From H111-94 sp034436045 (GTDB taxonomy: Bacteria; Chloroflexota; Ktedonobacteria; Ktedonobacterales; Ktedonobacteraceae), in assembly GCA_034436045.1 (NCBI GenBank), contig DAOTVZ010000199.1:1-37942 (forward strand): DNA of 37,942 nucleotides, in the 5' to 3' direction. Shown here piece after piece: positions 24,785 to 32,912 of the stretch (positions within the stretch are counted from its first letter, which is position 1; each line of letters opens with the position of its first letter). Position numbers and translations under genes: made by a program. A model generated the notes under the pieces. It worked only from the letters and a program-made list of their open reading frames with translations, was not told where the DNA came from and ran no database searches.

Positions 24785-25188
24785 GTAGGGGCGTGATTCA
24801 TCACGCCCTGAGAGCGGAGCGACGGACGAGCGAGGCGTCATCAATGATGCCCCGCGAGCGGAGCGACTGGCAAACAGGGCGTGATAATTCATGCCTGAGA
24901 GGGGTTTGAGCGGCAAACCTTGACCGGCAAACAGGGCGTGATAATTCGTGCTCTGAGAGGGGTTTGAGCGGCAAACCTTGACTGGCAAACAGGGCGTGAT
25001 AATTCATGCCTGAGAGGGGCTTGAGCGGCAAACCTTGACCGGCAAACAGGGCGTGATGAATCACGCTCTGAGAGGGGCTTGAGCGGCAAACCTTGACCGG
25101 CAAACAGGGCGTGATTCATCACGCCCTGAGAGGGGCTTGAGCGGCAAACCTTGACTGGCAAACAGGGCGTGATGAATCACGCCCCTAC
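24785..25188. repeat. Expanded palindromic repeat array with 24-bp terminal inverted repeats
   Basis: The outermost 24 bases (24785-24808 and 25165-25188; cores GTAGGGGCGTGAT and ATCACGCCCCTAC) are perfect inverted repeats, each itself nearly palindromic. Inside, heads of the form GGGCGTGAT(A/G/T).. start at 24877, 24934, 24992, 25049, 25107 and 25165, a period of 57-58 bp. The shared body contains TGAGAGGGG, TTGAGCGGCAAACC and TTGACYGGCAAACA. Two shorter units (about 43-46 bp, with GAGCGGAGCGAC) precede them from 24788. Central dinucleotides vary and occur as GA or TC. There is no unique spacer and no protein-coding signal; minus-strand ORFs here are repeat translations. Looks like a REP/BIME- or MITE-like element that grew by tandem duplication. 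Confidence 0.85.
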
Positions 25189-25223
25189 AAAATTCATCAT
25201 CATGCCCCTATTAGGAGCAAGCT

Positions 25224-25637
25224 ATGAATCGGCAAGAGGCAATTGAATTTTTGATAGATCACTATGAGAACCCGCGCAACTATGGCCCACTGGAAAATGC
25301 CGACGTCCACTTAAAGGGCGGCAACCCTGGCTGTGCTGATGTGATTACGATGTACGCGCGCTTCGATAAAGATGGCAAGCTGGCGGATGTGCATTGGGAA
25401 GGTGAGGGCTGCACGATCAGCCGCGCCGCAGCTTCCTATGTCACTGAAATGGTGCAGGGCATGACGGCAGAAGAAATTGAGAATCTGAGTTTTGAGGATC
25501 TCATTGATGATCTTGGGCGCGAACTGGTGATGACACGCCCAACCTGCGCCACCCTGGCTCTCGGCACTCTCAAAAGAGGTGTGCATGAGTTCCATATGCA
25601 TAAGCTGTCCAGGGAGGATTCCAGCGAACAAAAGTAG
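25224..25637 (+). CDS. IscU/SufU/NifU-N-like Fe-S cluster assembly scaffold
   Basis: 137 aa; TAGGAGCAAGCT precedes the ATG. U-type scaffold domain over the whole length: NPRNYG near the start, GNPGCAD (Cys37 and Asp39), GEGCTISRAAAS (Cys63) and RPTCATLALGTLKRGV (Cys108), giving the three cysteine ligands and conserved aspartate. The 45-residue gap between Cys63 and Cys108 is the IscU length and lacks the extra segment of Bacillus-type SufU. It holds nascent [2Fe-2S] or [4Fe-4S] clusters for transfer to apo-proteins. There are no sufS/sufBCD genes nearby; upstream, beyond the repeat array, is a rhodanese. Confidence 0.9.
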   Translation: MNRQEAIEFLIDHYENPRNYGPLENADVHLKGGNPGCADVITMYARFDKDGKLADVHWEGEGCTISRAAASYVTEMVQGMTAEEIENLSFEDLIDDLGRELVMTRPTCATLALGTLKRGVHEFHMHKLSREDSSEQK

Positions 25638-25680
25638 CGATTACTATAGCTAAGAGTAAGAGCGGCCCGTTTCATTAGGA

Positions 25681-25702
25681 GGGGCATTTGCCTTGCCCCC
25701 CT
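25681..25702. terminator. Probable bidirectional terminator
   Basis: GGGGCA (25681-25686), loop TTTGCCT, TGCCCC (25694-25699), with further imperfect G/C pairing outside, between the convergent scaffold and uracil-DNA glycosylase genes. Confidence 0.5.
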
Positions 25703-25751
25703 CATCTATGCTTTTGCGGGTATTCTGCTCTCATATATGCCTCGTCTCTCT

Positions 25752-26393
25752 TCACAGTTCGTATAGTTTGCGCCAGTGCGCAAGCAAGGTCAGTGCTTGC
25801 TGATGCAGACGTTGATGTTGTGGGTCATTGAGCCAGCGACTAACCCCGGAGGGATGTGGCAAGGGCAAGAGCAATGTACCATCCTGCTCACGATAGGTAC
25901 CAATCACATCTTGCAGGCGAACTTTGCCGAAAAAAGCCTCTATCGCCATACTCCCCAGTAGTAACACCACCTTTGGTTGCACGAGGCGCAATTCTTGCAG
26001 CAAAAAGGGACGGCATAAGGCTACCTCTTGCGCCGATGGACGCCGGTCGCCCTCGCCGCTGGGATTTTTACCCGGATCGCAGTGGGTAAGTGAGGTGAGG
26101 TAGCAGTGCTGGTGCAGGTAGCCTGGTGGGAAACCGACCTGTTCTAGCCACTTCTGAAGCACCCGGCCCCCTGGCCCACTGAAAGGTCTTTTCTGTGCTA
26201 CCGAGCGGTGCCCTGGAGCCTGCCCAATGACCATGACGCGATCAGTGGCGCGACCACTGACGATGGGGTGGGCATGTTGCAGATAGCCCTGTTCCTGGCA
26301 GCGGCGACAAGCAAGAATGCGCTGTTGCAGTTCAATCACTGCCAGCATTCGTTCTTCTTCTTTGTTTGTGCTATCCCGATCAATGTTATTCAA
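25752..26393 (-). CDS. Uracil-DNA glycosylase family protein (family 4-like, Fe-S)
   Basis: 213 aa from a TTG at 26393 that overlaps the upstream gene's stop (TTGA) and has AGGAAA about 7 nt upstream; an ATG at 26348 is the alternative. Four cysteines (29, 32, 105, 127) in CxxC…C…C spacing fit the 4Fe-4S cluster of thermophile-type family 4 enzymes. Motif A is GQAPGHRSVAQ (57-67) followed by PFSGPGGRVL. The second motif is LPHPSGVSRW (about 178-187) with the conserved His. Motif A has His-Arg where family 4 has acidic residues, so substrate range or subtype is uncertain. It would excise uracil from DNA as the first step of base excision repair. Translationally coupled to a flavin reductase-like gene. 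Confidence 0.8.
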   Translation of the reverse strand: MNNIDRDSTNKEEERMLAVIELQQRILACRRCQEQGYLQHAHPIVSGRATDRVMVIGQAPGHRSVAQKRPFSGPGGRVLQKWLEQVGFPPGYLHQHCYLTSLTHCDPGKNPSGEGDRRPSAQEVALCRPFLLQELRLVQPKVVLLLGSMAIEAFFGKVRLQDVIGTYREQDGTLLLPLPHPSGVSRWLNDPQHQRLHQQALTLLAHWRKLYEL

Positions 26394-27046
26394 ACGGTTT
26401 CCTTAGAGTATATATCTGTCGGCGTTGGATGCTGATGATTCTGATTCTCGGCTGGCACTGGCGTACTCAGGCTCGGTTTGGTGTAATTGGGAGCCAGGTG
26501 GCGATATTGACCACGATAGTAACCCAGTGGCAGCGCCTCCGGGTCGGTAATGGTGGCCGAGGAGTTGGAAATGGCAGAATGTGTCGGCGCGCTGTCGTCG
26601 GCAAAGACGATCTCACCCGCAGTTCCCATCGCTTCAACCTGGCCGATAAAGATCACATGGTCGCCGCCGGGATATTCCGCTACGACGCGCGTGTCGATAA
26701 AGGCCAATGTATCTTTCAGAATTGGCGCGCCCGTAGCGACAGTCTGGTATTCAGCATAGCAAAAATGTTCATAGCGGTCGGCGGATGGGGTGGCAAAGCA
26801 GCTTGAGAGGTGTTCCTGCTCTTCAGTAAGAATATTAACGGCAAAAATACCGCTTTCTCGAATAATCGGCAATACCCTGCTTGTCAGATCGACACAGATG
26901 AGGACGAGAGGGGGATTGAGCGAGAGCGATGCAAAGGCGTTGACCGTCAGACCGGCGGGCGTCCCATGATCGTGCGTTGTCACGACCGTTACCCCTGTTG
27001 CAAAGCGTCCCATGACCTGCCGAAAGAAAAACTTTTCAATTGCCAT
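26390..27046 (-). CDS. Flavin reductase-like (HpaC/DIM6-NTAB) domain protein
   Basis: 218 aa; AAGGATACG upstream of the ATG. FMN-binding split barrel (about 1-165): FRQVMGRFATGVTVVTT, PAGLTVNAFASLSLNPPLVLICVD and FAVNILTEEQ are signatures of the family that reduces flavin with NAD(P)H or holds FMN as cofactor. The C-terminal tail of about 40 residues is Pro/Thr/Ser-rich and looks disordered. Such proteins usually feed reduced flavin to a monooxygenase, but none is adjacent. Its 3' end overlaps the uracil-DNA glycosylase gene, so the two are co-translated; whether they share a function is unknown. Confidence 0.85.
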   Translation of the reverse strand: MAIEKFFFRQVMGRFATGVTVVTTHDHGTPAGLTVNAFASLSLNPPLVLICVDLTSRVLPIIRESGIFAVNILTEEQEHLSSCFATPSADRYEHFCYAEYQTVATGAPILKDTLAFIDTRVVAEYPGGDHVIFIGQVEAMGTAGEIVFADDSAPTHSAISNSSATITDPEALPLGYYRGQYRHLAPNYTKPSLSTPVPAENQNHQHPTPTDIYSKETV

Positions 27047-27355
27047 CTAAACGTATCCTTCATCACCAATGTAGCAAGGCCCCGCTACAGTTCGTGGGAA
27101 CATCAGGGTCCCTCCTCAACTTGACACTCGGCCCACGCAGCATGTTCGGTGCCGGGGCTACTACTTCTAATCTGTAGTATCATCCTCAAACTCGCTCTTG
27201 TCAACTGGACTTATGGACAGTAAGTTTCTGCTAGCTGACGTAGAAGCTCAGCTAGCGGTGGCCAGAAATTGCTTGACAATGACCTGTTGCATGCCGGAAG
27301 ATGTATGTAAATGATATCCGCTTTCTCACTCTGGTATTTCAAAGAGGGGTTTTCT
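27047..27355. other. Divergent intergenic region upstream of deoC
   Basis: 309 bp. It holds the 9-bp perfect hairpin listed at 27230 and two TTGACA hexamers (27120-27125 and 27273-27278) without good -10 partners. No clear promoter could be assigned. Confidence 0.4.
27230..27256. promoter_or_regulatory. 9-bp perfect inverted repeat 100 bp before deoC
   Basis: GCTAGCTGA, 9-nt gap, TCAGCTAGC. This could be an operator or a leader hairpin. No T-run follows. Confidence 0.4.
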
Positions 27356-28366
27356 ATGACGACAACTGAACGACCAGCGACGGGGCCGCAACAAGAGATA
27401 GCTATCCATACATTACCGTATCCACGCAATCCCGGTATGCCGCTAGACCTGGACTGGATTCACCGGGTACGGGTGAATCGCAGCGCCGTCGAACGCCGTG
27501 CCGCCACCCTGCCGACGCGCCGCACCGTCAAAAAGGAGTGGCAGGCCGCGTGGCTCTTGCGCGCTATCACCTGCCTGGATCTCACTACACTGGCAGGTGA
27601 CGATACGCCCGGCAATGTGCGCCGTCTCTGTGCTAAAGCGCGTTATCCTGTGCGTCAGGAACTCCTGGATGCGATGGGTGTAGGGAGTCTTGATCTCAAG
27701 GTTGGTGCGGTCTGTGTCTATCATAACCTGGTGCCGACGGCGGTTGAGGCGTTGCGTAGTTCCACTATTCCGGTTGCCGCCGTCTCGACCGGTTTCCCCG
27801 CCGGACAGAACCCATTTGAGCAAAAGCTTGGCGAGATCACAGCTTCTGTCAAGGCCGGAGCGACGGAGATCGACATCGTCATCTCGCGTGCTCACGTGCT
27901 GACCGGCAACTGGCAGGCGCTCTATGATGAGGTAAAAGCCTTTCGCGTGGCCTGCGGCGAGGCGCATATGAAGACCATCCTGGCAACGCACGAACTGGCA
28001 ACTCTGCGCAATGTGGCGATGGCGAGCCTGGTGTGCATGATGGCCGGAGCCGATTTCATCAAAACCTCCACCGGTAAAGAGGCAGTCAACGCTACACTAC
28101 CTGTTGGTCTGGTGATGGTGCGCGCCATTCGCGAGTATGCTGAATACACCGGTTACAAGGTTGGCTTTAAGCCCGCCGGCGGTATTCGTAGCGCGAAAGA
28201 ATCGCTGGACTGGCTAATCTTGATGAAGGAGGAATTGGGCAACGAGTGGCTAAATAACACGCTTTTCCGCATCGGTGCCAGTGGTCTGCTTTCCGACATA
28301 GAGCGCCAGCTTTCCTATTTCGTCACCGGTCGCTACGCTGCTGCTCACCATAACCCGATGGTCTAA
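27356..28366 (+). CDS. deoC: Deoxyribose-phosphate aldolase, long (DERA-like) form
   Basis: 336 aa from the ATG at 27356 with GAGGGG upstream. Much longer than E. coli-type DeoC (about 250 aa) and close to the metazoan DERA layout: an N-terminal extension (1-65), then CLDLTTLAGDDTPGNVRRLC, a TIM barrel with VAAVSTGFPAGQ, the Schiff-base Lys236 in DFIKTSTGK, GFKPAGGIRSAKESLDWL, and the C-terminal FRIGASGLLSDIERQ…TGRYAA. It splits 2-deoxyribose-5-phosphate into glyceraldehyde-3-phosphate and acetaldehyde. The next gene encodes an aldehyde dehydrogenase that could oxidise the acetaldehyde. Confidence 0.93.
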   Translation: MTTTERPATGPQQEIAIHTLPYPRNPGMPLDLDWIHRVRVNRSAVERRAATLPTRRTVKKEWQAAWLLRAITCLDLTTLAGDDTPGNVRRLCAKARYPVRQELLDAMGVGSLDLKVGAVCVYHNLVPTAVEALRSSTIPVAAVSTGFPAGQNPFEQKLGEITASVKAGATEIDIVISRAHVLTGNWQALYDEVKAFRVACGEAHMKTILATHELATLRNVAMASLVCMMAGADFIKTSTGKEAVNATLPVGLVMVRAIREYAEYTGYKVGFKPAGGIRSAKESLDWLILMKEELGNEWLNNTLFRIGASGLLSDIERQLSYFVTGRYAAAHHNPMV

Positions 28367-28460
28367 GAGTTGCGGAAAATATGCAGGACGAGGGCAAGGC
28401 AATGCCTTTATCAAACAGATTTGAAGAATGCTTTGCAAGCTAAGCACAGGGGTGGCATAT

Positions 28461-30887
28461 ATGAGTATTCTGGATATTTTTGCGTCGATGGAATATGGAC
28501 CGGCACCGGAGGCGGCGACACCTGCACTGGACTGGCTCAAAATGCGTCAACCGTTTGGTCTGTTCATCAATAATCAGTGGGTAGCACCGCTCAGCGGGCA
28601 GTACATGGAGAGCGTGCAGCCGACCAGTGGCAAGGTGCTGGCGCAGGTGGCGGCGGCGAACAGCGCGGATGTCGATAAAGCGGTCGCAGCGGCGCGAGCA
28701 GCCTTTGCGTTGTGGAGTCGTTTGCCTGGACACGCGCGGGCGCGCTATCTCTACGCGCTGGCGCGTCACGTGCAGAAGCACTCTCGCTTGCTGGCCGTGC
28801 TGGAGTCGCTGGATAATGGCAAGCCGATTCGTGAGACACGCGACCTGGATATTCCTCTGGTGGCACGTCACTTCTATTATCATGCTGGCTGGGCACAACT
28901 GATGGAGACGGAGATGGCCGGTTATGCCCCTGTCGGCGTGGTAGGTCAGATCATTCCCTGGAATTTCCCTCTACTCATGCTAGCCTGGAAGATCGCGCCC
29001 GCGCTGGCGATGGGCAATACCGTCGTGCTGAAACCGGCCCGCTATACCCCGCTGACCGCCCTCAAGTTCGCCGAGATCGTTCAGGAGGTTGGTTTGCCGC
29101 CGGGTGTCGTCAATATTGTGACGGGTGAAGCGTCGCAGGTCGGCGAGGCGCTGGTACGCCATCCCGATGTGAATAAAATCGCCTTTACCGGTTCAACTGA
29201 GGTGGGACGCAGCATTCGGCGCGCGACGGCTGGCTCTGGTAAAAAGCTCTCGCTTGAACTGGGTGGCAAGTCACCCTTCATCGTCTTTGATGATGCCGAT
29301 CTGGATAGTGTCGTAGAGGGCGTGGTGGACGCCATCTGGTTCAATCAAGGCGAGGTCTGTTGCGCTGGTTCGCGCCTGCTCGTACAGGAGAATATCGCTG
29401 AGCGTCTAATAGCGAAACTGCGCGTGCGCATGGAGCATTTGCGCATTGGCGACTCACTGGATAAAGCGATTGACATGGGCGCGATAATCTCAAAAACGCA
29501 GCTCGAAACCATTCAGCAGCTAGTGACGAAGGGCGTTGAAGAGGGTGCGGAACTGTGGCAACCTTCCTGGCAGTGTCCCACCGAGGGCTATTTCTATCCA
29601 CCGACGCTCTTGACCAACGTTGCGCCCGCCGCAACAGTGGCGCAGATGGAGATCTTTGGCCCTGTGTTGGTGACGATGACCTTCCGCACACCGGCAGAAG
29701 CGGTTGCACTGGCAAATAACACACGCTATGGACTGGCAGCCAGCGTGTGGAGCGAGAATATCAATCTGGCCCTGGATGTGGCTCCCAAACTCAAGGTCGG
29801 TACCGTCTGGATCAACAGCACGAATGTCTTTGATGCCTCAAGCGGCTTTGGCGGCTACCGTGAGAGTGGCTATGGGCGTGAAGGCGGCAAGGAAGGTTTG
29901 TATGAATATGTGCGCCCGGCCTGGGAAGTATCCTCTGCTGAAAAATTTCCTATAGCCATAAGTGCTGACCAGAATGATGCCCAGGTTACTGACATCAGTG
30001 AGACTAAGGCAAATGGCGCTGGCTCTCTTCCTCTCTTACCTGCTATTGATCGCACTCCCAAGCTTTTTATTAAGGGGAAGCAGGTGCGGCCTGATTCGGG
30101 TTATAGCCGTGTCGTGTATGGCCCTGGTGGACGGGTGATCGGGCAGGTTGGTGAGGGCAACCGCAAGGATATTCGTAACGCGGTCGAGGCGGCGCACGCG
30201 GCTAGCGGGTGGGCCACGAACACGGCACATAATCGTGCGCAAGTCCTGTATTACATTGCTGAAAATCTCGCTGTGCGTGAAAGCGAATTTGCGCAGCGCA
30301 TCGTGCAGCAGACGGGATGTCGTCTGGCCGAGGCGCTGAAAGAGGTAGAGGTGAGCCTGTCGCGCCTGTTCAGCTATGCTGCATGGGCCGACAAGTACGA
30401 GGGGAGCGTACATCGTCCGCCGTTACGTGGAGTGGTGCTGGCTTTGCCCGAAGCGATTGGTGTCATGGGCATCGCCTGTCCTGATGAGTGTCCACTGCTG
30501 GGTCTGATCTCCCTGGTGGCTCCGGCTATCGCAATGGGCAATAGCGTGATTGTCATTCCATCGCAGGTAGCTCCGCTCTGCGCGACCGATCTGTATCAGG
30601 TTTTGGAAACCTCTGATCTACCGGCGGGTGTGATCAATATCGTCACGGGCGAGCGTGACGTGCTGAGCCGCGTACTGGCCGAGCATGATGATGTAGATGC
30701 CATGTGGTACTTCGGCTCACTTGAAGGCGCGAAGATGGTGGAAATGGCCTCAGCAGGCAACATGAAGCGTACCTGGGTCAGCTATGGACGTGGTCGCAAT
30801 TGGTTTGATGCGACACAAGGCGAAGGGCAGGAGTTTTTGCGTGAAGCTACGCAGGTGAAGAATATCTGGGTACCGTATGGTGAATAG
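28461..30887 (+). CDS. ALDH16-type double-domain aldehyde dehydrogenase
   Basis: 808 aa from the ATG at 28461, preceded by AGGGGTGG; in-frame codons from 28428 lack an RBS. First ALDH domain (about 30-480) is complete: PWNFPLLMLAWKIAPAL, FTGSTEVGR, LELGGKSP with the general-base Glu, and FNQGEVCCAGSR where Cys300 aligns with the catalytic Cys302 of ALDH2. A Ser/Thr/Asp-rich linker (about 490-525) follows. A second, shorter ALDH-like domain (about 530-808) has the NAD-fold segments but no catalytic Cys. This matches ALDH16, which in bacteria is active through domain one. Behind deoC, it probably oxidises acetaldehyde from deoxyribose breakdown. Confidence 0.9.
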   Translation: MSILDIFASMEYGPAPEAATPALDWLKMRQPFGLFINNQWVAPLSGQYMESVQPTSGKVLAQVAAANSADVDKAVAAARAAFALWSRLPGHARARYLYALARHVQKHSRLLAVLESLDNGKPIRETRDLDIPLVARHFYYHAGWAQLMETEMAGYAPVGVVGQIIPWNFPLLMLAWKIAPALAMGNTVVLKPARYTPLTALKFAEIVQEVGLPPGVVNIVTGEASQVGEALVRHPDVNKIAFTGSTEVGRSIRRATAGSGKKLSLELGGKSPFIVFDDADLDSVVEGVVDAIWFNQGEVCCAGSRLLVQENIAERLIAKLRVRMEHLRIGDSLDKAIDMGAIISKTQLETIQQLVTKGVEEGAELWQPSWQCPTEGYFYPPTLLTNVAPAATVAQMEIFGPVLVTMTFRTPAEAVALANNTRYGLAASVWSENINLALDVAPKLKVGTVWINSTNVFDASSGFGGYRESGYGREGGKEGLYEYVRPAWEVSSAEKFPIAISADQNDAQVTDISETKANGAGSLPLLPAIDRTPKLFIKGKQVRPDSGYSRVVYGPGGRVIGQVGEGNRKDIRNAVEAAHAASGWATNTAHNRAQVLYYIAENLAVRESEFAQRIVQQTGCRLAEALKEVEVSLSRLFSYAAWADKYEGSVHRPPLRGVVLALPEAIGVMGIACPDECPLLGLISLVAPAIAMGNSVIVIPSQVAPLCATDLYQVLETSDLPAGVINIVTGERDVLSRVLAEHDDVDAMWYFGSLEGAKMVEMASAGNMKRTWVSYGRGRNWFDATQGEGQEFLREATQVKNIWVPYGE

Positions 30888-30971
30888 GATGGAAGGGCAG
30901 TCTGTATGGTCGCACGCTTACGATGGACTCGTTCCGTATGATGGTAGTGGCGCATAAGTGAGCGAGCGCGA

Positions 30972-31005
30972 GGCACAGTACCCACTATCTGGTGGGTACT
31001 ATGCC
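30972..31005. terminator. Hairpin between convergent ALDH16 and metG genes
   Basis: AGTACCCAC (30977-30985), loop TATCTG, GTGGGTACT (30992-31000), extended by GGCA/TGCC beyond one mismatch. Likely bidirectional terminator, although there is no strong T-run. Confidence 0.55.
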
Positions 31006-31037
31006 TGTCGATATATCTGCTAGTTGCTGCTTTCTAA

Positions 31038-32705
31038 CTATCCCACGTTGACCGGTTCTTCCAGTTTGGGGAAGAGAGGGGAAGGCATGGGCAGCTTCGT
31101 ACCGGCGACCACAGGATGCAAGCGCCAGCCGATGCGGCTCATATCGCCCTCGAAGCCCAGGTAGCCGTGCAGACGCTGTGACGAGAAGGGCAGGTAGGGA
31201 TAGAAGAGGACGTGCAGCCCGCTGATGACCTGTATCATCACGTTGAGCGTCGTGCCCGCTGCCTCGCGGTCTACCTTGATCTGTTTCCAGGGAGCCTGTT
31301 CGTCCAGGTAGCGGTTCGCCGCGCGCGCGACCGCCATCGCGGCGTTGAGGCCGTCCTTGAAATGGCACAGCGCAATATTGTGACCAACCAGCGTAAAGCC
31401 GCGATCTACCTCGGCCAGTATCTCACGATCCTGCTCGCGCAGTGTACCCTGTGCTGGTAAGATACCATCAAACTTGCTTTGCAGGAAGCTGAGCGTGCGA
31501 TGAACAGCATTGCCGTAGGTCGCTACCAGTTCGTTATTATTACGGCGCACCAATTCTTCATAGGTGAAATCTGTGTCGCGTCCCTCTGGTGCGGTCGCCG
31601 AGAGGTAGTAGCGCACGGCATCGGCGTTGTAGCGATCCAGTACATCCGGTGTCCAGATAACGTTGCCGCGACTGCTGGACGCCTTTGCACCGCTCATGGT
31701 CATGAACTCGCTGGCCGGTACGTCATAAGGCAGATTGCGATTACCGTAGCCGATCAGCATGGCGGGCCAGATAATCGCGTGGAAAGGAATATTGTCCTTG
31801 CCGATAAAGTAGTAGGACTTCACGGGCGGATTGGTTTGTCCCGGTACCCACCACGTCTTCCAGGCTTCCGGCGTGCCCTGTCGTTGCGCCCACTCAACGG
31901 TGGCGGAGAAGTAGCCAATGACGGCGTCAAACCAGACATAGATGCGCTTGTCATCGTAGCCGTCGAGGGGGATCGGCACGCCCCAGTCCAGATCACGGGT
32001 AATCGCGCGCGGACGCAGGCCCTCTTTGAGCCAGTTTAGTGCAAAGCTCAATGTATTTGGTCGCCAGTGATCTTTGCCTTGCGACAGCCATTCCTGCAAG
32101 GCGGGCTGAAGTTTGGGCAGGTCCAGGAAGAAATGTTCGGTCGGGCGAATCTCGATCTTGCTAGTCTTGCTGCCACACAGGCGACACCTGGGATTGATCA
32201 GATCAACGGGGTCTAGTGTATGGCCGCAATTATCACACTGGTCGCCGCGCGCGTCGGGGTAGCCGCAATAGGGGCAGGTGCCCTCGATATAGCGGTCGGG
32301 TAGGAAACGGCGGTCGGTCGGGCAGTAGGGAGATTGCATGGTATCTTTGAAGATATAGCCCTTTTCGTAGAGCGTCAAGAAAAAGTCCTGCGTGATACGA
32401 TAGTGGTTCTCTGTGCCGGTTTCGGTATACAGGTCCCAGGCAATACCGAGTCGCTGCCAGACCTCAAGAATCTGGCGATGGTAGCGCGCGACAAACTCAC
32501 GCGGCGGAATACCTTCGCGGTCTGCATCAACCAGAATGGGGGTACCGTGTTCATCACTCCCTGAAACCATGAGGACGTGATTTCCGGCCAGGCGATGGTA
32601 GCGCGCGAAGGTATCAGCAGGCAGGTACGCTCCGACAATCTGTCCGACATGGGTAGGACTTTTGGCGTAGGGCCAGGCGACACAAACTAGTATATATTCT
32701 TCCAT
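31038..32705 (-). CDS. metG: Methionyl-tRNA synthetase
   Basis: 555 aa; GGGAGAT upstream of the ATG. Class Ia synthetase: AWPYAKSPTHVGQIVG (HIGH region, residues 10-24), SGSDEHGTP (48-56), a connective peptide with two zinc knuckles (Cys144/147/157/160 and Cys174/177), FDAVIGYFSATVEW, and the KMSKS loop as KASSSRGN (341-348), where the second Lys is Ser, as in several MetRS. The anticodon-binding helical domain ends the protein; there is no C-terminal EMAP/tRNA-binding domain. It charges initiator and elongator tRNA-Met. The promoter at 32801-32829 is good. Confidence 0.94.
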   Translation of the reverse strand: MEEYILVCVAWPYAKSPTHVGQIVGAYLPADTFARYHRLAGNHVLMVSGSDEHGTPILVDADREGIPPREFVARYHRQILEVWQRLGIAWDLYTETGTENHYRITQDFFLTLYEKGYIFKDTMQSPYCPTDRRFLPDRYIEGTCPYCGYPDARGDQCDNCGHTLDPVDLINPRCRLCGSKTSKIEIRPTEHFFLDLPKLQPALQEWLSQGKDHWRPNTLSFALNWLKEGLRPRAITRDLDWGVPIPLDGYDDKRIYVWFDAVIGYFSATVEWAQRQGTPEAWKTWWVPGQTNPPVKSYYFIGKDNIPFHAIIWPAMLIGYGNRNLPYDVPASEFMTMSGAKASSSRGNVIWTPDVLDRYNADAVRYYLSATAPEGRDTDFTYEELVRRNNNELVATYGNAVHRTLSFLQSKFDGILPAQGTLREQDREILAEVDRGFTLVGHNIALCHFKDGLNAAMAVARAANRYLDEQAPWKQIKVDREAAGTTLNVMIQVISGLHVLFYPYLPFSSQRLHGYLGFEGDMSRIGWRLHPVVAGTKLPMPSPLFPKLEEPVNVG

Positions 32706-32800
32706 AGAGCATCTCCCTCATCACGAACATCATAATAGCGCTTCACACGAAACCGGTTTTCCCACGTGAGCATAGTTGAGGCCAGTGTGAACACGAGGCT

Positions 32801-32829
32801 ATTATAACAAGTTGCCGGGGCGAGCGCAA
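32801..32829 (-). promoter_or_regulatory. Promoter for metG
   Basis: On the minus strand TTGCGC, 17 nt, perfect TATAAT, about 95 bp from the ATG. Confidence 0.6.
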
Positions 32830-32912
32830 GGCTGGCCCGCCCCCTCAGCGTATATGGTAAGGGCAATGCAATGCCTTGCCTTGCTAGCCACACGCTCTCT
32901 GTGCAATCCTTG

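Noticed and set aside
24662..25161. Three overlapping minus-strand ORFs of 90-108 aa
   Set aside because: They are translations of the repeat array, with periodic identical peptide blocks, and have no ribosome-binding site.
24785..25188. CRISPR array
   Set aside because: The 57-58-bp units are alike along their whole length, with no unique spacers and no cas genes; it is a tandem/palindromic repeat.
27273..27301. deoC promoter at TTGACA 27273
   Set aside because: No acceptable -10 hexamer lies 16-19 nt downstream, and the sequence does not fit a sigma-54 site.
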